This document shows, in pieces, positions 50,804 through 59,596 of a stretch of 64,000 nucleotides of DNA. The notes beneath the pieces are model-generated. The model did not search any database and was not told the DNA's origin. It was given only the letters and a program-made list of their open reading frames with translations. Source of the stretch: Planococcus ruber (GTDB lineage: Bacteria > Bacillota > Bacilli > Bacillales_A > Planococcaceae). The stretch lies in contig NZ_JALHAG010000011.1 in assembly GCF_022819085.1 (NCBI RefSeq), forward strand, positions 248,001-312,000, given 5' to 3'. How positions within the stretch are numbered: the stretch's first letter is position 1; each line of letters opens with the position of its first letter. Made by a program: the position numbers and the translations under genes.

Positions 50804-52129
50804 ATGAAAGTAAAAACGCCAATTCCCCGTGCAAAGGAATTAGATAGCACCTTATCGCTAATCAATGAAGGATTTAATTTTATGTCGAGCCGGCGCCAAG
50901 AACTTGGATCCGATATTTTTGAAACCCGCCTGATGGGCCAAAAAGCGGTGTGCATTTCCGGTGAGGAAGCCGCTTCCCTTTTCTATGATAATCAATACTT
51001 TAAACGAAAAGGCGCGATGCCGAAACCGTTAAAGAAAACTTTGCTTGGCGAAGGCGGCATCCACGGCCGAGACGGCGAAGAGCATCATCACTTGAAGCGC
51101 ATGTTTCTTTCAATGATGACGCCTGAGCGTTTGGAAGATATTAAACGAATGGCCATCGAAGAACTCGACGCCAAAGCGAGCCAGTGGGAAACGATGGATA
51201 CGGTGGGGTTGATGGAGGAAGTCCAGGAAATCTTGACGCGCGCTATTTGCCACTGGGCCGGCCTCCCTTTAAAAGAAAGCGAGGTCAAGCAGCGCACCGA
51301 AGAATTGGTCGCGATGGTCGACTCATTCAACGGCTCCATTGCGCGGTTTAAACGAGCGGCAGCTGCCCGGCAAAGCCAGGAAGCATGGCTTGAAGGCATC
51401 ATCCGGGACATCCGTTCCGGCGTCTACAACCCGCCGCCGTATACTGCCGCCTATATCGTCGCGAACCACCGGGGAACTGACGGCAAGTTCCTGGATCTCC
51501 ATACCGCTGCCGTCGACTTAAATAATTCCTACCGACCCATGCTTGCGACTTCGTTCCTTATTGCCTTCGGGGCGCTTGCGATTCATGAATATCCGGAGAC
51601 GAAAATGAAATTGCAGAAGGATGAGAACAATTACAGCCATATGTTTGCACAGGAAGTCCGCCGCTACTACCCTTTCACGCCAGCGATGGCAGCCAAAGTG
51701 AAAAAGGATTTTGTGTGGCATGGCTATCACTTCAAAAAAAATATGATGGTCGTCTTGGACATTTTCGGGACGAACCGCTATCCCGACAGCTGGGACAGAC
51801 CGGACGAATTCATTCCGGAGCGCTTTGAAAATTGGAAAGGCAGCCCGTTTTCGTTCGTTCAGCAAGGCGGGGGCGACCACTACGTGGGGCATCGCTGTGC
51901 CGGCGAATGGATGACGGTTATGGTGATGCAGGCATTCTTTAAATACTTCACGGAGAACATCAGCTACACCGTGCCGCCGCAGGATTTATCCTATGACATG
52001 ACGCGCATGCCAAGCATGCCGAAGAGCGGTTTCATTATCAGCAACGTCCAAAAGCTGAAAGAGAATCCGCACAATATTCTCTACCGCGAACATGGGCAAA
52101 GCATTGTCCGCGCTTCCTATAGCCATTGA
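50804..52129 (+). CDS. Cytochrome P450 of the CYP152 fatty-acid peroxygenase family
   Basis: 441 residues, soluble. Haem Cys ligand in VGHRCAGEWMTV (about residue 364). In place of the acid-alcohol pair of normal P450s the I-helix reads LNNSYRPMLAT; the Arg-Pro binds the fatty-acid carboxylate in CYP152 enzymes (P450 BSbeta/CypC, SPalpha, OleT). These use H2O2, not a reductase, to hydroxylate or decarboxylate fatty acids. Whether alpha/beta-hydroxylation or terminal-alkene formation dominates cannot be read with confidence. Start ATG 50804 follows TGAGGAG. Its SigB-like promoter fits H2O2 use in stress. Confidence 0.95.
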   Translation: MKVKTPIPRAKELDSTLSLINEGFNFMSSRRQELGSDIFETRLMGQKAVCISGEEAASLFYDNQYFKRKGAMPKPLKKTLLGEGGIHGRDGEEHHHLKRMFLSMMTPERLEDIKRMAIEELDAKASQWETMDTVGLMEEVQEILTRAICHWAGLPLKESEVKQRTEELVAMVDSFNGSIARFKRAAAARQSQEAWLEGIIRDIRSGVYNPPPYTAAYIVANHRGTDGKFLDLHTAAVDLNNSYRPMLATSFLIAFGALAIHEYPETKMKLQKDENNYSHMFAQEVRRYYPFTPAMAAKVKKDFVWHGYHFKKNMMVVLDIFGTNRYPDSWDRPDEFIPERFENWKGSPFSFVQQGGGDHYVGHRCAGEWMTVMVMQAFFKYFTENISYTVPPQDLSYDMTRMPSMPKSGFIISNVQKLKENPHNILYREHGQSIVRASYSH

Positions 52130-52190
52130 CAGAGCCTGGAAAGTCTTTTACTATGAATGAGTTAGACGAATTTTATAACCCGGCAACGGG

Positions 52191-52230
52191 AGAGGTTCAT
52201 AGCATTTCACCCTCTATAAAAAACTATGGA
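52191..52230 (+). ncRNA. preQ1-I riboswitch upstream of queF
   Basis: The sequence has AGAGGTTCATAGC, then ACCCTCT (P1 partner of AGAGGTT) and the A-rich tail ATAAAAAACTATGG, which is the preQ1 class I consensus. Ligand binding folds a pseudoknot and favours the downstream terminator. Its aptamer lies 98 bases before queF. Confidence 0.93.
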
Positions 52231-52242
52231 TTGACGAAACTC

Positions 52243-52272
52243 AGCCGAATCCACATGCGATTCGGCTTTTCT
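52243..52272 (+). terminator. Expression-platform terminator of the preQ1 riboswitch
   Basis: AGCCGAATC/GATTCGGCT 9-bp stem then TTTTCTTTTT. It would stop transcription before queF when preQ1 is abundant. Confidence 0.9.
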
Positions 52273-52328
52273 TTTTCCGTTTTTTATAGGCCTCTCTCAA
52301 GCCGGATACTTGAAGGAGGCCTATTTTC

Positions 52329-52823
52329 ATGGCAGGAAGAAACGAAGACACACTGGATCACTTATCGTTGCTCGGCAATCAGAACACCAAATACAAATTC
52401 GAATACGATCCCGATATTTTGGAACCGATCGACAATCTCCACACACGGGATTATTTCGTGAAATTCAATTGCCCGGAATTCACTTCGCTTTGCCCGCAGA
52501 CGGGACAGCCCGATTTTGCGACAATGTACATCAGCTTTATCCCCGATAAAAAATTGGTGGAAAGCAAATCCCTGAAGCTGTATTTATTCAGCTTCCGCAA
52601 CCACGGCGATTTCCATGAAGATGTGGTCAACATCATCATGAACGATTTGATCAAGTTAATGGAGCCCCGCTACATTGAAGTATGGGGGAAATTCACGCCG
52701 CGCGGAGGCCTTTCCATCGACCCTTATACGAATTACGGCAAGCCAGGAACAAAATACGAAGAAATGGCATCGTACCGGATGATGAACCACGACATGTATC
52801 CGGAAACGATTACCAACCGCTAA
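52329..52823 (+). CDS. queF: NADPH-dependent 7-cyano-7-deazaguanine reductase
   Basis: 164 residues, the unimodular YkvM type. Catalytic Cys in [15 protein letters not shown] (about residue 57) and the QueF motif [16 protein letters not shown] (about 77-92). It reduces preQ0 to preQ1 for queuosine in tRNA. Ribosome binding site GAAGGAGG. The preQ1 riboswitch gives end-product control. Followed by a VUT-family transporter in the same unit. Confidence 0.97.
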   Translation: MAGRNEDTLDHLSLLGNQNTKYKFEYDPDILEPIDNLHTRDYFVKFNCPEFTSLCPQTGQPDFATMYISFIPDKKLVESKSLKLYLFSFRNHGDFHEDVVNIIMNDLIKLMEPRYIEVWGKFTPRGGLSIDPYTNYGKPGTKYEEMASYRMMNHDMYPETITNR

Positions 52824-52836
52824 GGAGGCCGTTTAA

Positions 52837-53472
52837 ATGCTGCTTTACTTGAATGGCGCTTTTGTCGGCCTATTGATTCTCTCAAACATTTTAGCGGTAA
52901 AACTTTTCAGCATCGGCGAGTGGCTCGTTCTCCCTGCTGCCGTCATTGTCTATGTATTCACTTTTCCGATCACCGATACCATTGCGGAAGTGTATGGAAA
53001 AGAAGCTGCGCGAAAAACGGTGTTTGCCGGTTTCATCACGCAATTATGTGCGTTGGCTTTTATCTATTTTGCCATCCAGCTGCCTTCTGCTCCGTTTTTC
53101 GGAGACCAGGCATCTTTTGAAACCATCTTTTCAGCGGGCTTCCGGGTGACGTTAGCTAGCCTTGTCTCTTATTTCATCAGCCAAAATTTAGACGTGACCA
53201 TCTTCCACAAATTAAAAGACCGCCATGGCGACTCCAAATTATGGCTGCGCAATAATGCTTCCACCATGGTCAGCCAATTGGTGGATACAACAATTTTCAT
53301 CGCCATCGCTTTTTACGGCACGATGCCGTTGTCTGCGTTGATTGCGATGATTCTCACGCAATACGCCTTCAAGTGGTGCGCTGCAGCGCTCGACACTCCG
53401 CTTGTCTACCTGCTGGTGAAGATTTGCCGGCGCGAGCGGGTAACCGCCGATCATATTTATTCAAAGGCATAA
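52837..53472 (+). CDS. Queuosine-precursor transporter (VUT family, YhhQ-like)
   Basis: 211 residues with six hydrophobic segments. The YhhQ/VUT blocks are NILAVKLFSIG, FPITDTIAEVYGKEAARKTV and SQNLDVTIFHKLKDR...NNASTMVSQLVDTTIF. These proteins import preQ0/preQ1. It starts 13 bases after queF behind AAGGAGG, so both genes share the riboswitch. No queCDE genes are nearby, so salvage from outside is plausible. Confidence 0.93.
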   Translation: MLLYLNGAFVGLLILSNILAVKLFSIGEWLVLPAAVIVYVFTFPITDTIAEVYGKEAARKTVFAGFITQLCALAFIYFAIQLPSAPFFGDQASFETIFSAGFRVTLASLVSYFISQNLDVTIFHKLKDRHGDSKLWLRNNASTMVSQLVDTTIFIAIAFYGTMPLSALIAMILTQYAFKWCAAALDTPLVYLLVKICRRERVTADHIYSKA

Positions 53473-53473
53473 A

Positions 53474-53505
53474 AAAGCCGGAAGCATAAATTGCTTCCGG
53501 CTTTT
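53474..53505. terminator. Bidirectional terminator after the queF operon
   Basis: AAAGCCGGAAGCA/TGCTTCCGGCTTT stem between convergent genes. Confidence 0.92.
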
Positions 53506-53511
53506 GGTTTA

Positions 53512-54342
53512 TCAATTTCCCATACTTGCAGCTGCTTCTTTTTTGCCTGCGTGAGAGAGCACAAGCTCTGCTACAATCGGCAAATGGTCGGAAGCTGAAG
53601 TTTCAATAACCGACGCTTGTTTTGGCGGCATTGCTGAATCTGTCCAAATATAGTCAATGCGGGTGATCGGCTTTAACATCACGCCGTCACTTCCGTCTTG
53701 ATGAGGAGCCGGATAAGTGAAAGATTTTCCTTCTTCCACATCCGCGAACACATCATTCAATGCATTTCTGAATCGGTTGAGTTGCGGTTGTTCCGGATTC
53801 GCATTAAAATCTCCGGTCAACACTTTAGGAAATTGGCTTTTGTCCATAATGGATAAAATTTCATCCACATTTAGTTGGAGCTGTTCTTCTTTCAAGGATA
53901 AATGCGTGTTATAAAAGCTTAGGTAGGTGCCGTCCACTTCAATCACCGCTTCCAAGATGCCGCGTTGTTCACTTGGCGCAAACGGCGACTCCACTTCAGT
54001 CAATAAATGATTTTCTACATACTTGATGGGATATTTGCTGAACACAGCGTTTCCGTATTGTCTTCGAGGCCTTTCCGCTTCAAGGGGTTCAAAATCGAGA
54101 TTCGCCCCAAAAGCTGCATACATGCCGAGCCGTTTGCTCAGCCATTCTACCTGATCAATAAACGAACTGCGTTCATCAAAATAACGGTCAAGTTCCTGCA
54201 AGCCGATCACTTCTGTCTCTGACTGTTCAATGATATAGGCGATTCTCTCCAGATCCACTCGATTGTCCATTCCCATCCCATGAGCGATATTGAATGACAT
54301 AACCTTAAGTGGAATAGTGGACACCGTCCTATTTTCTTCCAT
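53512..54342 (-). CDS. Endonuclease/exonuclease/phosphatase (EEP) family hydrolase
   Basis: 276 residues. EEP fold: VMSFNIAHGMG (Asn), VIGLQELDRYF (Glu metal ligand), FYNTHLS, VLTGDFNANP and ETSASDHLPIVAEL (catalytic His/Asp). Members range from DNases to sphingomyelinase-like and inositol phosphatases. There is no signal peptide, so it is cytosolic. The substrate is unknown. Ribosome binding site AGGAGGAGAG. Confidence 0.92.
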   Translation of the reverse strand: MEENRTVSTIPLKVMSFNIAHGMGMDNRVDLERIAYIIEQSETEVIGLQELDRYFDERSSFIDQVEWLSKRLGMYAAFGANLDFEPLEAERPRRQYGNAVFSKYPIKYVENHLLTEVESPFAPSEQRGILEAVIEVDGTYLSFYNTHLSLKEEQLQLNVDEILSIMDKSQFPKVLTGDFNANPEQPQLNRFRNALNDVFADVEEGKSFTYPAPHQDGSDGVMLKPITRIDYIWTDSAMPPKQASVIETSASDHLPIVAELVLSHAGKKEAAASMGN

Positions 54343-54554
54343 GAAAACTCTCCTCCTGAATAGTAACGCATGGCCTTGGCTAAGTGACTAAGTTGGGTCC
54401 AGTTTAACAAATTTTTGACGCAAATACTGTAAATAAAATGTGAATTATTGTTAAAAGTTTGTAAAGCATTTTGAGCAAAATAGTAGAAAATAAAAAAACA
54501 GTTGGTCTCACAAAATTTGAGTTTTCGGATTTTTCTGCATTAAGCCAAAAAAAA

Positions 54555-54594
54555 AGCGGCCAGCGCCTGTTTTTCAACAAGCACTGATACCGCT
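54555..54594 (-). terminator. Terminator of the merR unit
   Basis: AGCGG/CCGCT and CAGTGCTTGT/ACAGGCGCTG arms with a 3-1 internal loop, then nine T on the minus strand. The rest of 54343-54554 is AT-rich and empty. Confidence 0.88.
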
Positions 54595-54596
54595 CT

Positions 54597-55361
54597 TTAT
54601 TCCTTCATTCCCGTGTAAACGTAAATCGCGTCGCGCAAAAATCCAGCTGCCCCCGGGCGGGCTTTGTCATAATAAGCTGCAAAGCGCTCATCGTCTACAT
54701 ACATTTGCGCAAGTCCGGCATGGGCTTCTTTGCTATACGTCGGCCATGTATAAGACAGCCATTCCCTATGAAGCTCCGCTGCTTTTTGTGCAAGAACGCC
54801 CGCGGGGTCACCTGTTTCAACAGCCGACGCCAAGGTATCGAACACTTCCTGCTCCAAGCGCTTGAACTCCGCGTACTTTGCTTCGCTCATGTTCAGCATT
54901 TTCGCATTCGATTGGTCGACTGTGGCATCGCCGTACTTCCCGCGTATTTCTTCCCCGTACTGCTTTTCATTGTCTTCAATCAGTTGCTGTTTAAAGCCTT
55001 TGAACTTTTCGGTGTCTTTCATTTTGACCGTCCCTTCCGCTGCAGAAATGGTCTTTTCCACATTCGTGATCAAAAGATCCAATTGCCTGCGTTTTTCAAG
55101 GAGCTGCTGCCGATGTTCTTTTAAAGCCAGCGGGCCGTCAAACGACGGGTCGTTGACAATGTGCTTGATCTTCTCCAGATCGACGCCAAGCTCCCGGTAA
55201 AAGAGGATTTGCTGCAGCTTATCCACTTCGGCTTGTCCGTAAATCCGGTAGCCTGATGAATTCTTCCTTGCCGGTTCAAGGAGCCCGATTTCATCGTAGT
55301 ACCGCAATGTCCGCGTGCTGACGCCTGCCAGCCTGCCCAACTTCTGGACTGTATATTCCAT
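54597..55361 (-). CDS. MerR-family regulator with TipAS ligand domain
   Basis: 254 residues. N-terminal MerR winged helix (YTVQKLGRLAGVSTRTLRYYDEIGLL), dimer coiled coil (about 75-115), and a C-terminal TipAS domain (about 130-250; EEIRGKYGDATV, YTWPTYSKEAHAGLAQMYVDDERF), which in TipAL and Mta binds drugs. It follows the ABC exporter gene by 47 bases and has its own 19-bp-spacer promoter there, typical of MerR autoregulation. The exporter is the natural target candidate. Confidence 0.94.
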   Translation of the reverse strand: MEYTVQKLGRLAGVSTRTLRYYDEIGLLEPARKNSSGYRIYGQAEVDKLQQILFYRELGVDLEKIKHIVNDPSFDGPLALKEHRQQLLEKRRQLDLLITNVEKTISAAEGTVKMKDTEKFKGFKQQLIEDNEKQYGEEIRGKYGDATVDQSNAKMLNMSEAKYAEFKRLEQEVFDTLASAVETGDPAGVLAQKAAELHREWLSYTWPTYSKEAHAGLAQMYVDDERFAAYYDKARPGAAGFLRDAIYVYTGMKE

Positions 55362-55381
55362 CCGCTCACCTCCTCAAATCC

Positions 55382-55412
55382 ACTCTACACCTTGACGCAG
55401 CGTGAAGGTCAA
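55382..55412 (-). promoter_or_regulatory. MerR-type promoter with 19-bp spacer
   Basis: On the minus strand TTGACC, 19 bases, TAGAGT. The spacer contains the dyad ACCTT-N11-AAGGT. The long spacer and central dyad are the signature of MerR-activated promoters. The -35 box overlaps the ABC exporter stop codon (55411-55409). Confidence 0.85.
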
Positions 55413-57169
55413 GCCAATTGCTGCTCCGCAAATTCCCGGTACAGTCCGTGCATCCGGCTGAGTTCTTCGTGGGTGCCGATGCCGGTCACTTCGCCTTTTT
55501 CAATGAAGACAATCTGATCGGCATCGACAATGGTCGACAGGCGATGGGCGATGACCAAAGTCGTGCGCCCTTCCATTAATCGGCTGAGTGCCTGCTGGAC
55601 AATGCCTTCCGATTGGCTATCCAGGCTCGCGGTCGCCTCGTCCATCATCAAGACCTTCGGATCCCTTAAGAATGCCCGCGCAATGGCGATTCGCTGGCGC
55701 TGGCCGCCCGATAATTTCACCCCACGCTCTCCGACTTGCGTATCCAGCCCTTCTGGAAATTCTTGAATGAATTCTTTGGCGTAGGCCATTTCTGTAACGT
55801 TCCATAATACCTCGTCTGAAATAGCCCCAGCATCCGGGAGTCCATACACCAAATTCTCTCGGATGGTTCCGCCCATCATCGCACTTTCCTGGGAAACATA
55901 GCCGATTTGGCTGCGCCAAGCCAGCATAGACAATTCGTTGATTGAGGTCTCACCTATCGTGATGGTTCCGGCTTCCGGTTCATAAAAGCGTTCAATCAAC
56001 CCGAAAACCGTCGTTTTGCCTCCGCCGCTCGGACCGGCAAACGCAATCATTTCGCCCGGCTTCGCTTCAAAGGAAAGATTTTTTAATACAGGCTCGCCTT
56101 TTTCATAGGAAAAGCTGACGTTCGAAACCCGCAAGGTTTTATTCGCGATATCGATTTCTAGCCCTTCCTGCCCTTCTTCAAGCGGCAGATTCAATATCTC
56201 AATAATCCGCTCCGTCGCTCCTTTTGCTTTTTGAAGTTCTGTGAAAAATAAAGCAAATCCGGTCATCGGCATAATAATTTGGAACAAATACAGAAGGAAC
56301 GCTACGAGAGAGCCTGTCGACATTGTCCCTTCAGCAACACGGATCCCGCCGTATCCGATGATCATCACAATCACGGCCATCACAACCGTATACATGAGCG
56401 GCGCAATCAAGGCATAGATTCTTGCCTCTTTCAGCCCGATTTGAAACAATTTGCGGATACCGGATAGGCCCCTTTTTTCTTCGATCATTTCAGCGGTCGA
56501 AGATTTCATCAAACGGATCTCACTCAACGTTTGCTGGACATGGCCCGTGAAAGTTGCGGTTTCATCCTGCAAACTTCTCGAAATTTTCGCCATCCGGCGC
56601 CCAAGCGGAATCATGATCGCAATCGTCAACGGCACGGAAACGAGCATAATCAGCGTCATTTTCCAATCGAGCAGCAGCAAAATGATGACCGCCCCGATGA
56701 TGGAAATGATGCCTGTAATAAACTGCGGAAAATGATCGGTGATCAAATTCCGGACAATTCCCGTATCATTGACTACCCGGCTCACCGTTTCGCCGCTGGC
56801 CTGCTGGTCGAAGTAAGGGACGCGCAGCCGGATCAAATGCACCCACATCCGTTCACGGAGTTCGGCAACGATTTTCTGCCCGACCATGCTCAATAAATAA
56901 AGGGATACTCCATTAATGACAGCTTGCAGAATGAACGCGGCAACGAGTGCCCCGACAAGCCAGGGACTGATGGTTTCCACCGAAAAGCCGTCGACCAGGT
57001 CCCGCGTCAATAATGGCACTGCAAGACCTACGATCGTCGTCACGACGCTTGCCGCAAGCCCAAAAGCAAGCGCCCATTTTGGGATCTTCAACGAAAGGAT
57101 CAACGAAATAAAGGGTTTGAGGCCGTTCGTTTCTTGCTGTTTCTTCATAGATAAAAGCTCCGTTTCCAT
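55409..57169 (-). CDS. Multidrug-type ABC exporter half-transporter (BmrA-like)
   Basis: 586 residues. Six-helix exporter domain (about 30-320) fused to an ATPase: Walker A FAGPSGGGKTTVFG, Q-loop IGYVSQESAMMGG, signature KLSGGQRQRIAIARAF, Walker B VLMMDEATASLD and H-loop VIAHRLST. It acts as a homodimer, exporting drugs or lipids. Start: ATG 57169 has GAGGAG eight bases upstream; the ATG at 57193 has none. MerR/TipAS regulator downstream, GNAT gene 24 bases upstream on the same strand. Confidence 0.94.
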   Translation of the reverse strand: METELLSMKKQQETNGLKPFISLILSLKIPKWALAFGLAASVVTTIVGLAVPLLTRDLVDGFSVETISPWLVGALVAAFILQAVINGVSLYLLSMVGQKIVAELRERMWVHLIRLRVPYFDQQASGETVSRVVNDTGIVRNLITDHFPQFITGIISIIGAVIILLLLDWKMTLIMLVSVPLTIAIMIPLGRRMAKISRSLQDETATFTGHVQQTLSEIRLMKSSTAEMIEEKRGLSGIRKLFQIGLKEARIYALIAPLMYTVVMAVIVMIIGYGGIRVAEGTMSTGSLVAFLLYLFQIIMPMTGFALFFTELQKAKGATERIIEILNLPLEEGQEGLEIDIANKTLRVSNVSFSYEKGEPVLKNLSFEAKPGEMIAFAGPSGGGKTTVFGLIERFYEPEAGTITIGETSINELSMLAWRSQIGYVSQESAMMGGTIRENLVYGLPDAGAISDEVLWNVTEMAYAKEFIQEFPEGLDTQVGERGVKLSGGQRQRIAIARAFLRDPKVLMMDEATASLDSQSEGIVQQALSRLMEGRTTLVIAHRLSTIVDADQIVFIEKGEVTGIGTHEELSRMHGLYREFAEQQLA

Positions 57170-57193
57170 TGAATAGACTCCTCGTTCATCCAC

Positions 57194-57754
57194 TCAGCTG
57201 AATTTCGCATAAATGCACGTGTCGGTCAGGTTTTTGCCATCCACTGACAATTCATCGTTATGCAAAACGCCTTCCAAGACGAAGCCCAGCTTTTCAGGAA
57301 TGGCCCGGCTCTTGTAATTTTCTGCGTCGCACCTGATTTCCAGCCGTTTGCAGCCAAAGCCGTTCAGCGCCAGATCCGTCAATGCTGAAATGGCTTCAGA
57401 CATATAGCCGAATCCGCTCGCCTCTGTGTTGATCCAGTAGCCGATCTCCATTTTTGGAATGTCCCATTCGATGCTATGAAAACCGGTGCTTCCAATAAAT
57501 TCACCGGTCTCTTTGCTGAAAATTACGTAGCGGAGATTTTCTTTTTTCAAAAACAACAGATGCGCTTCCAAAGTGTTGATTTCTGTTTCTTCGACCGTCG
57601 GCGTTGTTTGCGCAAACGGCAGCCAAGGCTTCAGCTCATTAATGGACGCGCGGATCGCCGAATTGATGACAGCCCCGTCTCCCGGTTTTGGCATCCGCAG
57701 CACTAAACGCTCTGTTTCGATTTTCATTGGAATTTCCGGAATTGCTACAGCCAT
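57194..57754 (-). CDS. RimJ/RimL-type GNAT acetyltransferase
   Basis: 186 residues. ETERLVLRMPKPGDGAVINSAI is the usual RimJ-like start; ...GYWINTEASGFGYMSEAISAL carries the acetyl-CoA loop and ENYKSRAIPEKLGFVLEGVLHND the C-terminal motif. Substrate is a protein N-terminus or small amine, unknown. The ABC exporter starts 24 bases further on, so the two may share a transcript. Ribosome binding site GGGTGATGG. Confidence 0.92.
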   Translation of the reverse strand: MAVAIPEIPMKIETERLVLRMPKPGDGAVINSAIRASINELKPWLPFAQTTPTVEETEINTLEAHLLFLKKENLRYVIFSKETGEFIGSTGFHSIEWDIPKMEIGYWINTEASGFGYMSEAISALTDLALNGFGCKRLEIRCDAENYKSRAIPEKLGFVLEGVLHNDELSVDGKNLTDTCIYAKFS

Positions 57755-57778
57755 TTTTCCATCACCCTTTTCGATTAA

Positions 57779-58990
57779 TTAACTAGCAGTAATTTTCCGG
57801 TCGCGCGGCAAACCGAGCCCGACCAAGCCGATGATCGGCAAGAACGACACCACGACCATCGTTTCGTATACGCCGATGGAATCCATCAAGATTCCAATGA
57901 CCACGCCGCCGATAGCCCCCATTCCAAACGCTAATCCGACCGTCAGCCCGGACATCGTCCCGATTTTGCTTGGAACCAGCTCCTGCGCATAAACGACGGT
58001 CACGGAAAAGCTCAGCATGATGAAAAATCCAATCAACGCGAGCAGGATCAGCACCGCGAATAGCGGAACATATGGAAGGGCCATCGCCAGTGGAATCGGC
58101 ACCAAAAGCGACAGCACAATGACATTTTTTCTGCCGATCCGGTCTGCGAGCGGCCCGCCGAAAAACGTTCCGGCAGCACCGACCGCCAAGAACAGGAAGA
58201 TATAGAGCTGCCCTGTTTGAATGGTCAATCCGTACGCTTCCATCAAATGAAAGATGTAAAAGCTCGTCATGTTCGTGACGTAGAACGAGCGCGCAAAAAT
58301 AATGATAAGCAAAAGCGCCAAAGCCGCACCCACTTGTTTTTTCGTCAGTGCCGGCAGTGACGACAAGCGTACTTTCTTCCCTTTTTGCAGCTTTTGCTGC
58401 GCCAACTCTTCTTTATACCAGACCGAAATTTTCGATAAGATGAAAATCCCGAGTGCAGCAACAAATAAAAACAGCGCTGCCCCTCTTTGCCCGAGCGGCA
58501 CCAAGATAAATGCACTGATCAACGGTGCAAGCGCCTGCCCTGAATTGCCGCCGACCTGGAAGATCGATTGGGACAATCCGCGCTTTGTGCCTGCCGCCAT
58601 ATACGAGACCCGTGAACCTTCGGGATGGAATACGGCAGAACCGAAGCCCAGAAATACGACTGACAGAAGAATCATCCAATATTCCGGCGCAAAAGCGAGC
58701 CCTGCCATCCCGAGAAACGAACTGGCCATGCCGAATGGCAGCGCAAACGGCATCGGCTTCTTGTCGCTTATAAAGCCAATCACCGGCTGCAGCAGCGACG
58801 CCACGATATTTAGCGCAAAGGCGATCAAGCCCAATTGCGTGAACGTCAGCCCCAAATCCTTCTCAAGTATCGGAAACATGGCAGGAATCACCGCCTGCAA
58901 TGAATCATTCAGCAAATGGCAGGCGCCAATTGCAAACATGACCGGATAAACCGGATTTCCAGCCATGGACGAACTTATTGATTTTGCCAT
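57779..58990 (-). CDS. MFS transporter, fosmidomycin-resistance (Fsr) type
   Basis: 403 residues with 12 membrane segments. GACHLLNDSLQAVIPAMFPIL in helix 1, GFGSAVFHPEGSRVSYMAAG and GNSGQALAPLISA are hallmarks of the Fsr group. The E. coli member exports fosmidomycin; the natural substrate is not known. Start: ATG 58990 follows GGAGGCGG; the ORF also opens at TTG 58993. It lies 24 bases before the GNAT gene on the same strand, so MFS, GNAT, ABC exporter and MerR could form one resistance-like transcript. Confidence 0.93.
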   Translation of the reverse strand: MAKSISSSMAGNPVYPVMFAIGACHLLNDSLQAVIPAMFPILEKDLGLTFTQLGLIAFALNIVASLLQPVIGFISDKKPMPFALPFGMASSFLGMAGLAFAPEYWMILLSVVFLGFGSAVFHPEGSRVSYMAAGTKRGLSQSIFQVGGNSGQALAPLISAFILVPLGQRGAALFLFVAALGIFILSKISVWYKEELAQQKLQKGKKVRLSSLPALTKKQVGAALALLLIIIFARSFYVTNMTSFYIFHLMEAYGLTIQTGQLYIFLFLAVGAAGTFFGGPLADRIGRKNVIVLSLLVPIPLAMALPYVPLFAVLILLALIGFFIMLSFSVTVVYAQELVPSKIGTMSGLTVGLAFGMGAIGGVVIGILMDSIGVYETMVVVSFLPIIGLVGLGLPRDRKITAS

Positions 58991-59123
58991 CAACCCGCCT
59001 CCAATTATGTATGTGCCTCCCCATCGAATCTGGCGAGTCAGAAGAATTCGAAAACAAAGTCTTCTTTGTGCCTCTATTATAGTCTAGTTCCGAACCATCC
59101 GACAGATTCCGGCGCAAAAAAAT

Positions 59124-59151
59124 CCGGCTGCGGAATTGGCTCCGCAGCCGG
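59124..59151 (-). terminator. Terminator of the DUF3817 gene
   Basis: CCGGCTGCGGA/TCCGCAGCCGG perfect 11-bp stem followed on the minus strand by seven T. Confidence 0.93.
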
Positions 59152-59155
59152 TCGA

Positions 59156-59473
59156 TTACGCTAAACTATTTTCTGTTGGATGATTTTGCTTCCACTTTTC
59201 AAGCCGCTTGTCCAACACAATGTTGCCGAATGGAATAAAAGCAGCAGCGAATGCACCGATTGAAAAACGGAACGGCCATCTGGCAATGAACGTCATATAA
59301 GCGATAAAGAGAATATATAACGTAAACAGCGCACCGTGGATCGGCCCGACAAAGCTGACCGCTTCCGGCAAATCAACAAAATATTTCAATGGCATCGCAA
59401 TAAATAGAAGGATCAATAACGAGCTTCCCTCGATCAAGCCCATGACCCGAAAGTTTTTCAAAGAATTTTTCAT
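59156..59473 (-). CDS. DUF3817 family membrane protein
   Basis: 105 residues, three hydrophobic segments (about 10-30, 40-62, 68-88). FRVMGLIEGSSLLILLFIAMPLKY and FVGPIHGALFTLYILF with its conserved Glu and His are the DUF3817 blocks. Function unknown; related domains occur next to transporters in actinobacteria and Bacillales. Start ATG 59473 has AGGAGGAG upstream. Confidence 0.9.
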   Translation of the reverse strand: MKNSLKNFRVMGLIEGSSLLILLFIAMPLKYFVDLPEAVSFVGPIHGALFTLYILFIAYMTFIARWPFRFSIGAFAAAFIPFGNIVLDKRLEKWKQNHPTENSLA

Positions 59474-59596
59474 CGTTCTCCTCCTTGGTTCTCTGCTTTT
59501 CATTATAGGGAGAGAGCGCTTCTATGCACAAGGGCGAGCCGCTTAGTTTTTAAAATGTATCGTGCATCTCTTCATAATTCCGCCATCGTTTCAGGC

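Noticed and set aside
52126-52461. Plus-strand open frame of 111 codons between the CYP152 gene and queF
   Set aside because: It runs through the preQ1 aptamer and its terminator and into queF in another frame; no ribosome binding site.
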